Assembly: GCA_001939145.1 (NCBI GenBank)
Contig: LSRX01000082.1
Span: 120,208-184,207 of the forward strand
Length of the DNA: 64,000 bases
Reading direction: 5' to 3'
Source of the DNA: Symbiodinium microadriaticum
Taxonomy: Eukaryota; Sar; Dinophyceae; Suessiales; Symbiodiniaceae
The notes below the pieces were generated by a model. The model was not told where the DNA came from and ran no database searches. It saw only the letters and a list, made by a program, of their open reading frames with translations. Shown here one piece after another: positions 10,805 through 19,203 of the stretch; position 1 is the stretch's first letter, and the number at the start of each line of letters is the position of its first letter. Both the position numbers and the translations under genes were made by a program.

Positions 10805-12690
10805 GAATACTACTGGTTCAATGCCGCTGGCCTCCTCGGAGGCTTTGTCAAGAACGAGGCCGGAGATCGTCCTATGTAGATTTTCATATCAAACTTCGTC
10901 TGCGATACTGCAGGAGAACGACAACACATGGGCCGCCGAGGGTGCCACCATGGGATGGAGCAAAAAGAAAGGATGGAGGATTTTGGACCACGAAGGCCAT
11001 GCATGTGTGCTCTTGTGTATTCAATCATTATAACATCATCGGCAGGACACAGCCTCTACTTCAAGAACTCGTCTGGTGGATCGGAGCCACCACAAGAAGG
11101 CCTTCTGAATATTTTTGCAAAACCATGGAGTGTGCTGTGCATGTGTGTTGGAGGCTGGCTGTGTCAAGACTGGGACAACAAGTGGATTGAGTCCACTCTC
11201 TTCTTGGAGCCCGTGGAGGACGGCTTCACAAGTCTATGTGTGCAGCGACTTTTGTGATTTTAAGTTCCAACCCGTGAGGCTGACGATGACCTTGAGGAGG
11301 TGACGGTGGAAGCGGCGGCCGAGGATGGCCTTGAGGATGTGAAGGTGGAGGCCCCAGCATGCATGCCTTGCTGATGTACCAACGTGAATTTGTGCCGCAC
11401 CATATATTATGACGACAGGATCCGCGGCCGTACTTGCCTCCGAAGCCCAAGGTTGCTCCAAAGGCGAAGAAGAGGCGGGGAGCCGTCTTTATACACAGCC
11501 GCGGGAACCGCCTTAAGCACACTGCCTACAGGCCTCAGACAGACGAGGCTCGTCTCGAAATTCGTTGGTTTCTTCGTGCTCCATATTCAAACTTCTATGT
11601 TAGATTGCATGCAGAATGGTCGCACCGGCCCCGTGGGCTCCGCCAAAGCCGAGGCCCCGGTGCTATATATATTGTCCGGAAATATGATTTGGTGTGTGTC
11701 CATGCAGGAAGACAAGCCTGGGACCGGAAAGGCCAGGGCCCTATATACTCGAAGGATCGTGGTGCTTGTTCTGTGGTTCCGAGCCACAGCATTGTTGGCA
11801 TGAGGCAGCTCGTGGAAAGAAGGATTTCAAGGCCCGGATTCAAAGTTTTTTTATATATATCGTTCCATGCATGGCCGTGAACTCTGAAGGTGCCTGAGCC
11901 GAAGGGCCCTCCTCCTGGGAAGGCCCTCTCAAGAGCATCATGCGAACCTCCTCCCAATGTAACCGGTCCTCACGAGGTACAGAAGACAGGGCCCGAGCCG
12001 GGACGGCAGGACCGGGCCAGCAGCCACCAGATTGAGTATATATAATTGATAAGAAAGTGTTCTCGCGAGGCGGGAGGGCGGAGCTCCAGCTCCAAGGACC
12101 GGGTCCCCATCATCATGTCATCTATATAGATGCATATATTCCTGTCAGGATGGGGGTGGGTGGACCCCGAATCCGCCACCGCCGGCAGTGATGGCGAAGA
12201 AGGTGCATGGACTGCTTCTGCATGTAAGATATCGCACACACTTACTCGTGCAGGCGCCGCCGCCACCCCCGCCGGCAATGGTGGTGCCAGATGGAAAGGG
12301 GTACCGTGCCGGCGGGTGGTGGTGGGATCCGGAGAAGGAGAAGTGGAGCCCGCTGGGGTCTTATTGTGCATGCATGCAACAGAAACCTTGCACCACACTC
12401 ATGCATGCACCCAGGCCCGGAGGTGGTCGCGACCGCGGCCGCACACGGGGCCAGGGAGCCATGAACTCCGCATGGACCTCCGCATCTCGGCTGCCATGCA
12501 TGCATGACACATGCCGGTCGCGACTCTTAATGTGCTCGATAAAACTAAGATGGTCACCATGTCCACCACGGTGGCCCAGCTGGTGGAGCGGACCCTGGAG
12601 GCCACTCCGTCGCCACTGCCAGCGAGCAAGCATGCCCTGCTGACGTGCGAGTGGGATTGTCATGTTTGTTGTTGGCAGGACACCCGGCGG
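10805..12690 (+). CDS. micro-exon gene encoding a Trp/Pro/Lys-rich protein (inferred)
   Basis: Short protein-like blocks are separated by AG acceptors and AT- or TGCATGCA-rich gaps. They are about 10805-10846 (EYYWFNAAGLLGGF), 10914-10995 (ENDNTWAAEGATMGWSKKKG...), 11046 onward (HSLYFKNSSGGSEPPQEG), 11168-11235 (DWDNKWIESTLFLEPVEDG), 11279-11358 (ADDDLEEVTVEAAAEDG...), 11434-11495 (PPKPKVAPKAKKRRG), 12150-12204 (GGGWTPNPPPPAVMAKK) and 12254-12359 (PPPPPPAMVVPDGKGYRAGG then WWWDPEKEKW). Donors include GT and GC. The first junctions keep frame. The Tyr/Trp spacing in the early blocks faintly recalls WW domains. Start, end and some exon borders are not fixed, and part of the region may be decayed. 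The inserted terminus-like copy at 11748 lies inside it. Confidence 0.4.
11748..11783 (+). repeat. internal copy of the element's left terminus
   Basis: These 36 bases match the left end starting at 6479 at 33 positions, in the same orientation. TATATA stands immediately before it, so it too follows a TA. No matching right end other than the one at 19201 was found. It may be the start of a nested relative, a remnant of an older insertion, or a second functional left end. Confidence 0.5.
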
Positions 12691-12821
12691 CGGGAGTGAG
12701 CTCGGGCATTGAGGCCCCTGAAATTGGTGCCGGCCGCGGGGGGCAAAGGGCTGCGGCTGAGCCGGTGCAGGGTTCTTAAAAGCTTTAAAGACAGGTTTCG
12801 GCCTTACTTTTTCGGGGAAGC

Positions 12822-13100
12822 GATTTTTATAGATCTATAAATCTGAGGTAGTTGATGGGAGCAGGTTTTTATAGATCTATAAATTTGGGGTGGTTTTCGG
12901 GAGCCCGTTTTTATAGATCTATAAATTTGGGGTGGTTGTTGGCAGCCGGTTTTTATAGATCTATAAATCCGGTGTTGTTTGTGGGAGCCGGTTTTTATAG
13001 ATCTATAAAACTGGTGCGGTTTGTGGGAGCCGGTTTTTATAGATTTATAAAAATGGTTGTGTTTGGGTTTTACCGGTTTTATAGATCTATAAAACCCGGT
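12822..13100 (+). repeat. 42-bp minisatellite, about 7 copies, with internal palindrome
   Basis: Each unit carries the perfect palindrome TTTATAGATCTATAAA, or a close variant, followed by a GT-rich half. Unit starts fall at 12824, 12866, 12908, 12950, 12992, 13034 and 13076. Because 42 is 14 codons and the unit lacks stops in some frames, frames stay open on both strands; these are not taken as genes. Confidence 0.9.
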
Positions 13101-13423
13101 GTCCCAAAACAAAGCTAGCTCTCTAGTCCAAACTTAAACAAATCTATCTCCGCTATATATATTTGTAACAGAAGGAACCATGTCCTGTACTTTACCATTA
13201 GACTATATAGCACTGTGGCTTTGGAGCCGGCTCACGTTTTCAGCTCTGGGTCTCACGGGGTTTGCGGCCTGATCTGTGGTGATCCCGGGTTGTGCCTTAG
13301 GGGCGACGACTTAAATCCCAGCACAGGGTCATCCTTTACACTCGAGCTGGGCTGCAGAAGGCTTCGACCCGGGTTCGTGCAGCATGGTATGTGCATATAC
13401 AGATCGACACATGCATGCAGCAC

Positions 13424-13495
13424 AGCACACACAGCACACCCAGCACACCCAGCACACCCAGCACACCCAGCACACCCAGCACACACAACACACTC
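13424..13495 (+). repeat. 9-bp tandem repeat (CAGCACACC)n
   Basis: Near-perfect tandem copies of a 9-bp unit, grading into CA-rich sequence on both sides and a TATATA tract at 13505-13513. Confidence 0.85.
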
Positions 13496-13743
13496 AGCAC
13501 ACACATATATATAGTGTGTGCAACACACACAGAAACACACTTTGCTGCTCACAGATCGGGCTGATAGCACCCATCCGAAGCCAGTTTTAGAGAGTTGTGA
13601 CTTGCAGCTTTGTACAGCCGTGCTGCGAAAAAGAGAGAATGCGAAGTGAGTGTGCTGTCCATGCAGACAATCCGATGAAGCCTGTATATAATAAGCTCTC
13701 TGAAGCCTTGCACACAAGCAACCCCTTATAATATATATAATAC

Positions 13744-13812
13744 ACCCTTATAAACCCTAAAACCCTAAACCCCTATAAACCCTTAAACCCCTAAACCCCT
13801 AAACCCCTAAAC
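13744..13812 (+). repeat. telomere-like CCCTAAA/CCCCTAAA tract
   Basis: Degenerate tandem copies of CCCTAAA and CCCCTAAA (with CCCTTA and CCCTATAAA variants) lie between AT-rich flanks. Dinoflagellate telomeres are of the TTTAGGG type, so this is an interstitial telomere-like block inside the element. Confidence 0.75.
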
Positions 13813-14035
13813 CTATACATATACAAACCTATATATACTACATATCTAGTTGTCCTGTGGCAGCCCCACTTTGCAACCTTGAAACCCCCAGCCTACCAAC
13901 CATGCCGAGGGTTTGTCAGAAGTGCTGTTTGCAACGCAAGGTTGTGATGATGCCACTGTGCGGTGCAATGGTAGGAAGTTGAAGTTTCATTCGATTAAAA
14001 CATGACAACACACATGAAACAGCCAAGTGCGCCTG

Positions 14036-14059
14036 CAGGGCAGTTTTGCTCGTGGGCAG
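14036..14059 (+). promoter_or_regulatory. 23-bp repeated motif, copy 3 (upstream of 136-aa gene)
   Basis: One extra T in the central T run makes this copy 24 bases. It lies about 170 bases before the ATG at 14227. Confidence 0.45.
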
Positions 14060-14226
14060 CACATGTACATTTCTGGTTTTGCTGACAGGCGACATGTGCA
14101 GGACATCATGCATGCATCTGCACCATTTATCATGGCATGCTCTCATATACTCGTTTGCTGCCAGCACATGCTGCTCGAGAAGCAACATTGAGAAGCAATT
14201 TTGTGTACACGTCCTCGATCACGGAC

Positions 14227-14637
14227 ATGAGCGGCAGCAGCGGCGAGTTTCCAGCTCCGATGTTCGAGCCCGAGCATGTCATGGTGCTGAATGTCACAGC
14301 ATCAGTGTTCCCGGACGCGATCGACATCACGGCGACATCCATGGGGGGGAACGTTGTGGCCGTGGTCCGCCACCCGAAGCCTAAGAGATTGGGTATGGAT
14401 GACCTCAATCGCAAGATCAAAAGAGAGGCCATGAACAACGGGTGGATCACGGTCCTGGACGGTGTGAGGCTGCTCGGCAAGCATAGCCGTGTGCTAAAGG
14501 GACCCACAGCTGTGTGGCCCTCGGAGAAATGGAAGTTTCACTGGGCCCGGGAACTCGTCGCGAGGAAGCAAATCCTCAAAACAAAGGTGGACCCTCGAAT
14601 TTGCATGTTGGCTCGCTACATCGCGGCTGACCCTTGA
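14227..14637 (+). CDS. uncharacterised 136-aa transposon-borne protein
   Basis: The frame runs from ATG 14227 (MSGSSGEFPAPMFEPEHV...) to TGA at 14635. After a short acidic and Pro-rich start there is an ordered hydrophobic segment (VMVLNVTASVFPDAIDITAT), then a basic part (RHPKPKRLGMDDLNRKIKRE) and a Trp-containing stretch (VWPSEKWKFHWARELVARKQ). It may be a compact DNA-binding protein, but no family is recognised. The next gene starts 182 bases downstream in the same direction. Confidence 0.5.
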   Translation: MSGSSGEFPAPMFEPEHVMVLNVTASVFPDAIDITATSMGGNVVAVVRHPKPKRLGMDDLNRKIKREAMNNGWITVLDGVRLLGKHSRVLKGPTAVWPSEKWKFHWARELVARKQILKTKVDPRICMLARYIAADP

Positions 14638-14818
14638 AGAAACGCCGGAGCAAGCAGAAAGACCATGTGCACCGGATGCATGCATGCATGACATGCATGC
14701 ACTTCACAACATGTCGCACACATGCCTGCATGCATGGGGCTTGCTTGCATTTGAGGAACCGAGGCAGCTTCGCACTCAGCTTCCTGAAGTATACATAGGA
14801 GCCTATATCCGTGAACCC

Positions 14819-16347
14819 ATGGCCAGTGCATTGATCGAACAGATCAACACGGTGAGCAAGCTCACCCGAACGATCAAGGACGAGAAAAGCCGTGCAGATC
14901 TTCTATCCGCACAAGCAGTGTCCATCCGGGAGCAGATCATGAATGTGACACTGACGAGCAGTGATTGCGATCAGCTTGTAGAAGCCATTGATCAGTCTGA
15001 TTTCAGTGACGAAAGCAAGACCGAGCTCGGCAAGGCAGTTCTGCAGCAGCTGGGGAAAGCTGCTAAAAAGGTTCCCAAAAGGAGCAACCAGACGGTGGAG
15101 GATCTCGGCCCATTCCTGACGACGACGGATGTGGAGATGCTGACCAATGTCGACATGACCCTTCTATCGAAAGTTCAAAGACTGGCGACTGTGTTGGCCC
15201 GCATCGGCTGTATGAATCCGACCGAGCCCACGTACGGCAAGGCTTTGACTCTGCTGAAGAAGCACTTCCACATGAGCAGCTTGCAAGACCCAAAAACCTT
15301 TTACGACAGTGTGCAAGACTTGAAGGCCAGCCTCAAGAGTCAAAAGACATGGGGATTGCCAACGGTTCACATCACGACGTACAGCACCCCGGATGCACTC
15401 CCTCAGGAGCTCTTCGACCGAGCCTTCAGTGAAGAGAAACCAGCTGGCTTCCAGGCCACAGTGATGGGACGCCTGGGACCCCTTCGAAAGTCCAGCCTGG
15501 CCATAAGGGAGGAAAGCTCCGGAAGCGCCGGGCCGGGGCCGTTCATGCTGAACCTTGCCGGCACAAGGCCCAACCCGCAGTTCACGAACACGCCCATGAT
15601 GAACCCCATGATGCACACCATGATGAACTCCTTCATGGGAGGTTTCGCGCCAAACCTTCAGAGTATCTGGCCTTATAAGGAGATTGTTGTATTCAGTTTT
15701 CGTTCATTGAATGCGGTATACATATAAAGGCTTTATATAGGGGATATATATATATTCCTTAAACAGGTATGCAGCAGATGATGCAGTATTACGGGGGAAT
15801 GAATGCCTTCACGAACCCCACACCGCAGCCCACGAAAAGACCGATGTTGGCTCTATCCGACGATGGCAGCCCAAATCGGACAGTGGAGAGTGGGGATCCT
15901 GCATCCCCAGTGGCACCTATAGCGACTCCCCCACGTGCTTCAACTATGCCGGCCTCTGCAGCAGAGCAGCTGCCACCGTTGTCGCCATCGGAACAGGCCA
16001 ATGCGATGATGGCGGCTTGGAACGCCAAAGCGGATCAGAAAAGGGATGAGCAAATGGGTGACGATGACCAGGATACGGGGGCCGATGACGTCATGAAGAG
16101 GCCATGCATGAAGCGACCCGCGGCCAATGGCATCGGTGGCGGTCATGATCTCCCCAACACAAAGCCGAAGTCCAAGGCGAAATCCCAGCCCAAGTCGAAG
16201 GCCAAATCTCAGCCGAAGTCCAAGGCAGGCAGCAAGCCGAAGCACGATGTCACCAAGTTGAGCCAGAGCCAACGGTTGCGACTTCGTCCGAGCGGCTGCA
16301 GCAAGTGCAGGTGGCGACCCGGATGCTGTAATTCCTGCTGGAAGTAG
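14819..16347 (+). CDS. 474-aa two-exon protein with C-terminal Cys/Trp motif
   Basis: Exon 1 is 14819-15662, the intron 15663-15766 (GT...AG), and exon 2 15767-16347; the sum is 475 codons including the stop. The N-terminal half is helical (MASALIEQINTVSKLTRTIK...). The middle is rich in Met and Pro around the exon junction (MMNPMMHTMMNSFMGGF, MQQMMQYYGG). The tail is a Lys/Ser/Pro repeat (KPKSKAKSQPKSKAKSQ). It ends in a compact motif (GCSKCRWRPGCCNSCWK) with four to five Cys and two Trp, possibly metal-binding. I recall Cys motifs of this style at the ends of many dinoflagellate proteins, but cannot verify that here. GTAT is duplicated at the donor and just after the acceptor. It sits directly upstream of the transposase-like gene, the usual place for a CACTA-type partner protein. 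Confidence 0.6.
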
Positions 16348-16750
16348 GTGGCAAGCATGTCCGGGCTGTATATAAATGGATTAAAGACTTTCGGCTTCAA
16401 AGCGAATTGCTGCTGTCGGATCACGTTGATTGGAAGCTGTGTGCAAAATTACAGACATGCATGTGCCATGCACATGCACACCATTCTGTGCCAGCATGCC
16501 TGCCTGCAGCACCGGAATCCTCAGCCGAGCCGTGCATGATGGTGGCAAGCATGTTGTCGTGCTTAAGTTTTCGCCGGCTCAGACATCATGTTCACTATAT
16601 AACATGAATCATGATTGCATGCATGCATGCATGCACGACATACACCGTCGCAGGATTGCTATGATAAAAGGACTTTCGAACGATTGCATATAAATTTCGC
16701 ACAGCAGGGCCTTGTGCTCGCGTGCAGGTCTTGCACCTGTGCATGTGTGC
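16348..16750 (+). other. spacer upstream of the transposase gene
   Basis: Noncoding sequence with a long TGCATGCATGCATGCA run (16616-16635), a TATATAA (16597) and copy 4 of the 23-bp motif close to the next start codon. It is a likely 5' region of the transposase-like gene. Confidence 0.4.
16705..16727 (+). promoter_or_regulatory. 23-bp repeated motif, copy 4 (24 bases before transposase ATG)
   Basis: This is the most diverged copy (CAGGGC, GTGCTCGCG, TGCAG). It stands closest to a start codon, with the ATG at 16751. Confidence 0.4.
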
Positions 16751-18775
16751 ATGACTTCTTCAAGCAAACCAGCCACACGTGCCTTGGCCGGGTTGGGTCG
16801 GGCCACATATGTGTCCCAGCGTGGGGTGGAGCACGTGCTGCAGGAGTTGCATGCGGCTGGGCTTTTGGATGCTGCAGTGGCGACCTCTCGCAGCTCTGTG
16901 AAAAGAGCCCGTGATGATGAGTCAGGATCTTGGTCCAACTCGTATGGGCATATGATTCAGCACGTCCAAGTGCCTTTGGAGGGCAACCCCAGCAAAACCT
17001 GCAGTGTACCATTCATACCTCCATCGGTTCTTCTGGCCCACTGTGCACAACAAGAGCCGTTCGCTTCTTTCTTGAAGGAGAGACTGCAGTCCAAGCCATG
17101 TTCCCACTCACAGCCGTGGCATATTATAACCTACAACGACGAAATAACGCCCGGGAACACCTTGAAGGTGGTCAACCTTCGCCGGACACAGGCCATATAC
17201 TGGTCGGTGTTGGAGTGGGGGCATAGATCTCTTTCCAGCGAATCCATGTGGTTTCCACTCACAGCCTTGAGGAGCAATGTATGCCAGAAGCTTGGAGGAT
17301 TAACGGTGATCCTGAAATACATGCTCAGGACCTTTGTGCAGCCGCACGATTTTCGAGCTGGCATTCATGTTCGCCCGTGCAACCAGCCGCACATTGTCTT
17401 TGGCAGACTAGGTGTCTTGGTTGCCGACGAGTCGGCCTTAAAGCATTCCATGGAGAACAAAGGAGCGTCTGGCAGCCTGTTTTGCGTTCGGTGCACCAAT
17501 ATCATCGGCCACAAGAATGCTGTGGCCGACTTTTCCAAGGACTTCGTCCTCTCCACATGTGTTGATAGTGCACAGTTCCGATTACATACCAATGCCAGCA
17601 CCCGGCAGCTGTTGGAGTACCTTCGAGATGCTGAGCAGAGCATGAGCTGTGCTGCTTTCGCCAAGCTGCAGACATCAGTGGGATTCAACTTCAAATCTTC
17701 AGGACTTCTCATGGACGACATGATTGGATACGACATTCCGGAAACAGTCATGTATGACTGGTTTCACATTTATTTAGTACACGGAGTTTGTAACATCGAA
17801 TGCGGTCTCGTCCTCGGCGGTCTCAGGGATGCTGGGTTTCCGGAAAGTGACATCACAGAGTTCTTGCAGAGTTTCAATTGGCCTGCTCAGACGGCTGGGT
17901 CGTCCCCGAAGAACATTCTTCAAGCCGCCAGAGAAAAGAAAACTTCACCGTTAAAGGCCTCGGCATCAGAGCTTTTGAACTTCGTGCCAGTGCTCCGCCT
18001 CTTTGTTTTATTGTTTGTATGTGGACGTGTGGACTCCGCCACAGAGTGCAAAGTTCATTCCTTCCTGTTGCTGGTCCAAGTGCTGGATTTGCTGCAGATC
18101 GTGGCGAGAGGCGGCAGCACCACGGCAGCAGAGTTGGGAGCAGCGATTCGAAAGCATTTAGAATGCCACTTGAAAGCCCACGGCGACGAATCATGGATAC
18201 CCAAGATGCATATGTCGCTCCACTTGGCAGAATTCCTCCAACGTTTTGGGACTCTCATCAGTTGCTTTGTGCATGAACGGAAGCACAAACTCATAAAAAG
18301 ATTTGCTTCCCAGAAGCAGGATACTACAAAGAAATACGAAGAATCCCTGCTACAAGACATCATGGCGGTACAGCTTCAAGCGCTGAAGCAGGACATGCCA
18401 TCCACTGAAGTTCGCCTGCTGCACAAAGCGAAGGCAACTAAGAAGCTGCATGAGCTGATGCATGAGACCTTGCAGTGCGGTGGTGGTCATGAGTGTTTTC
18501 ACGCACTTCGTGCAGTGCATGGTGGCGGTTTCGAGTGCAGCAGGGGCGATGTCGTCGAATTTTCATGCATGGGCACGAGCTCTTTCGGCCGCATCCAGTT
18601 CCATGCCGAGATGATGGATCGGCCCATGACCTGCATCGTCCCATGGAGTCATGTGCATGACTGGGCATACACGGTGACGGAGAGTGCTCAGCCTGTCCTT
18701 GTGGACACGGGTGCAATCAAGGGATGCTGCTTGTGGAGCCAGAAAGGCACCAGTGCATTGGTCATTCGGGCATAA
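16751..18775 (+). CDS. DDE-type transposase-like protein, 674 aa
   Basis: The single exon starts at ATG 16751 (MTSSSKPATRALAGLG...) and ends with TAA at 18773. Three blocks match the layout of CACTA/Plavaka/KDZ-type transposases. The first is VADES (Asp near 226), followed by a Cys pair (CVRC near 245-248). The second is MYDWFHIYLVHGV (Asp near 336), which corresponds to the D-x-x-H...G block. The third is PKMHMSLHLAEFLQRFG followed by HERKHK (Glu near 509). These give a plausible D-D-E triad, with the His-rich helix before the Glu. The length is within the usual range for such proteins. The gene is intact and lies closest to the right end. No RNase H-fold check was possible, and the TA duplication is unusual for CACTA relatives, so family placement is uncertain. 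Confidence 0.6.
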   Translation: MTSSSKPATRALAGLGRATYVSQRGVEHVLQELHAAGLLDAAVATSRSSVKRARDDESGSWSNSYGHMIQHVQVPLEGNPSKTCSVPFIPPSVLLAHCAQQEPFASFLKERLQSKPCSHSQPWHIITYNDEITPGNTLKVVNLRRTQAIYWSVLEWGHRSLSSESMWFPLTALRSNVCQKLGGLTVILKYMLRTFVQPHDFRAGIHVRPCNQPHIVFGRLGVLVADESALKHSMENKGASGSLFCVRCTNIIGHKNAVADFSKDFVLSTCVDSAQFRLHTNASTRQLLEYLRDAEQSMSCAAFAKLQTSVGFNFKSSGLLMDDMIGYDIPETVMYDWFHIYLVHGVCNIECGLVLGGLRDAGFPESDITEFLQSFNWPAQTAGSSPKNILQAAREKKTSPLKASASELLNFVPVLRLFVLLFVCGRVDSATECKVHSFLLLVQVLDLLQIVARGGSTTAAELGAAIRKHLECHLKAHGDESWIPKMHMSLHLAEFLQRFGTLISCFVHERKHKLIKRFASQKQDTTKKYEESLLQDIMAVQLQALKQDMPSTEVRLLHKAKATKKLHELMHETLQCGGGHECFHALRAVHGGGFECSRGDVVEFSCMGTSSFGRIQFHAEMMDRPMTCIVPWSHVHDWAYTVTESAQPVLVDTGAIKGCCLWSQKGTSALVIRA

Positions 18776-19020
18776 AAAACAGAGTGCGAAACATGTCATG
18801 ACACATTCGTCGTGAGCCTGCTTGCGAGCAATGTGCCCTGCAAGCGACTATTTTTCGTTCTTGTGTCTGTGCATTCTGTCGTGACCCCCTCGCAGGTGCC
18901 AATGCCATCGACGGCGGATGCACGCGACTGCTGCACTGTTCGGGTGAAGGGATTTTTGGCATATCAGCCCTATATATGTGCAATCGACATACACATCTAT
19001 CTCATTTTTTGGATGTTATA

Positions 19021-19174
19021 ACTTGGCTATCGGACTTATATAATCTCTGTAAACGACTTATTTAATCTCTATAATCTACTTATACAAGTCCTCTAAGTGC
19101 ATTTATACAAGCCTTGTAACTCAACTTAAATAAGTGGCACAAACCCCGAGGCAAGTCATATAACCAGTACAAGT
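19021..19174 (+). promoter_or_regulatory. right subterminal repeats (ACTTATATAA-type)
   Basis: A cluster of ACTTATATAA, ACTTATTTAA, ACTTATACAAG and ACTTAAATAAGT variants, spaced about 20 to 30 bases apart, with recurring AATCTCT between them. It is the counterpart of the left subterminal ACTTA/TAAGT cluster. Confidence 0.5.
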
Positions 19175-19201
19175 ACTTACTAACCGACGCGAACCTTCAA
19201 G
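19175..19201 (-). repeat. right terminal inverted repeat of the element
   Basis: It ends CCTTCAAG at 19201, followed by TA (19202-19203) and the resumed sulfotransferase frame (GCT at 19204). It also supplies an AG at 19200-19201 that could serve as a splice acceptor. Confidence 0.65.
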
Positions 19202-19203
19202 TA

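Larger units (their letters stand above)
6479..19201 (+). mobile_element. 12.7 kb multi-gene DNA transposon with TA target duplication
   Basis: The left end begins CTTGAAGG at 6479 and the right end is CCTTCAAG ending at 19201. The inverted match extends to 20 of 27 positions. TA stands immediately outside each end (6477-6478 and 19202-19203), as expected for a TA target-site duplication. The empty site (CCG CTA GCT GCA) keeps a sulfotransferase reading frame open across the junction. All genes inside read plus: 7104-9362, 9689-10303, 10805-12690, 14227-14637, 14819-16347, and the transposase-like 16751-18775. Noncoding parts are rich in TATATA and TGCATGCA. Both subterminal regions carry many ACTTA/TAAGT motifs. 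The transposase resembles CACTA/Plavaka/KDZ-type DDE proteins, but a TA duplication is not typical of those groups, so the superfamily is open. The element is large and multi-gene compared with ordinary cut-and-paste transposons. Confidence 0.7.

Noticed and set aside
12822..13100. CRISPR-like array
   Set aside because: Units are contiguous with no unique spacers, and the genome is eukaryotic.
12804..13118. Open frames on both strands with 14-residue repeats
   Set aside because: They arise only because the 42-bp minisatellite unit is a multiple of three and lacks stops; there is no independent evidence of coding.
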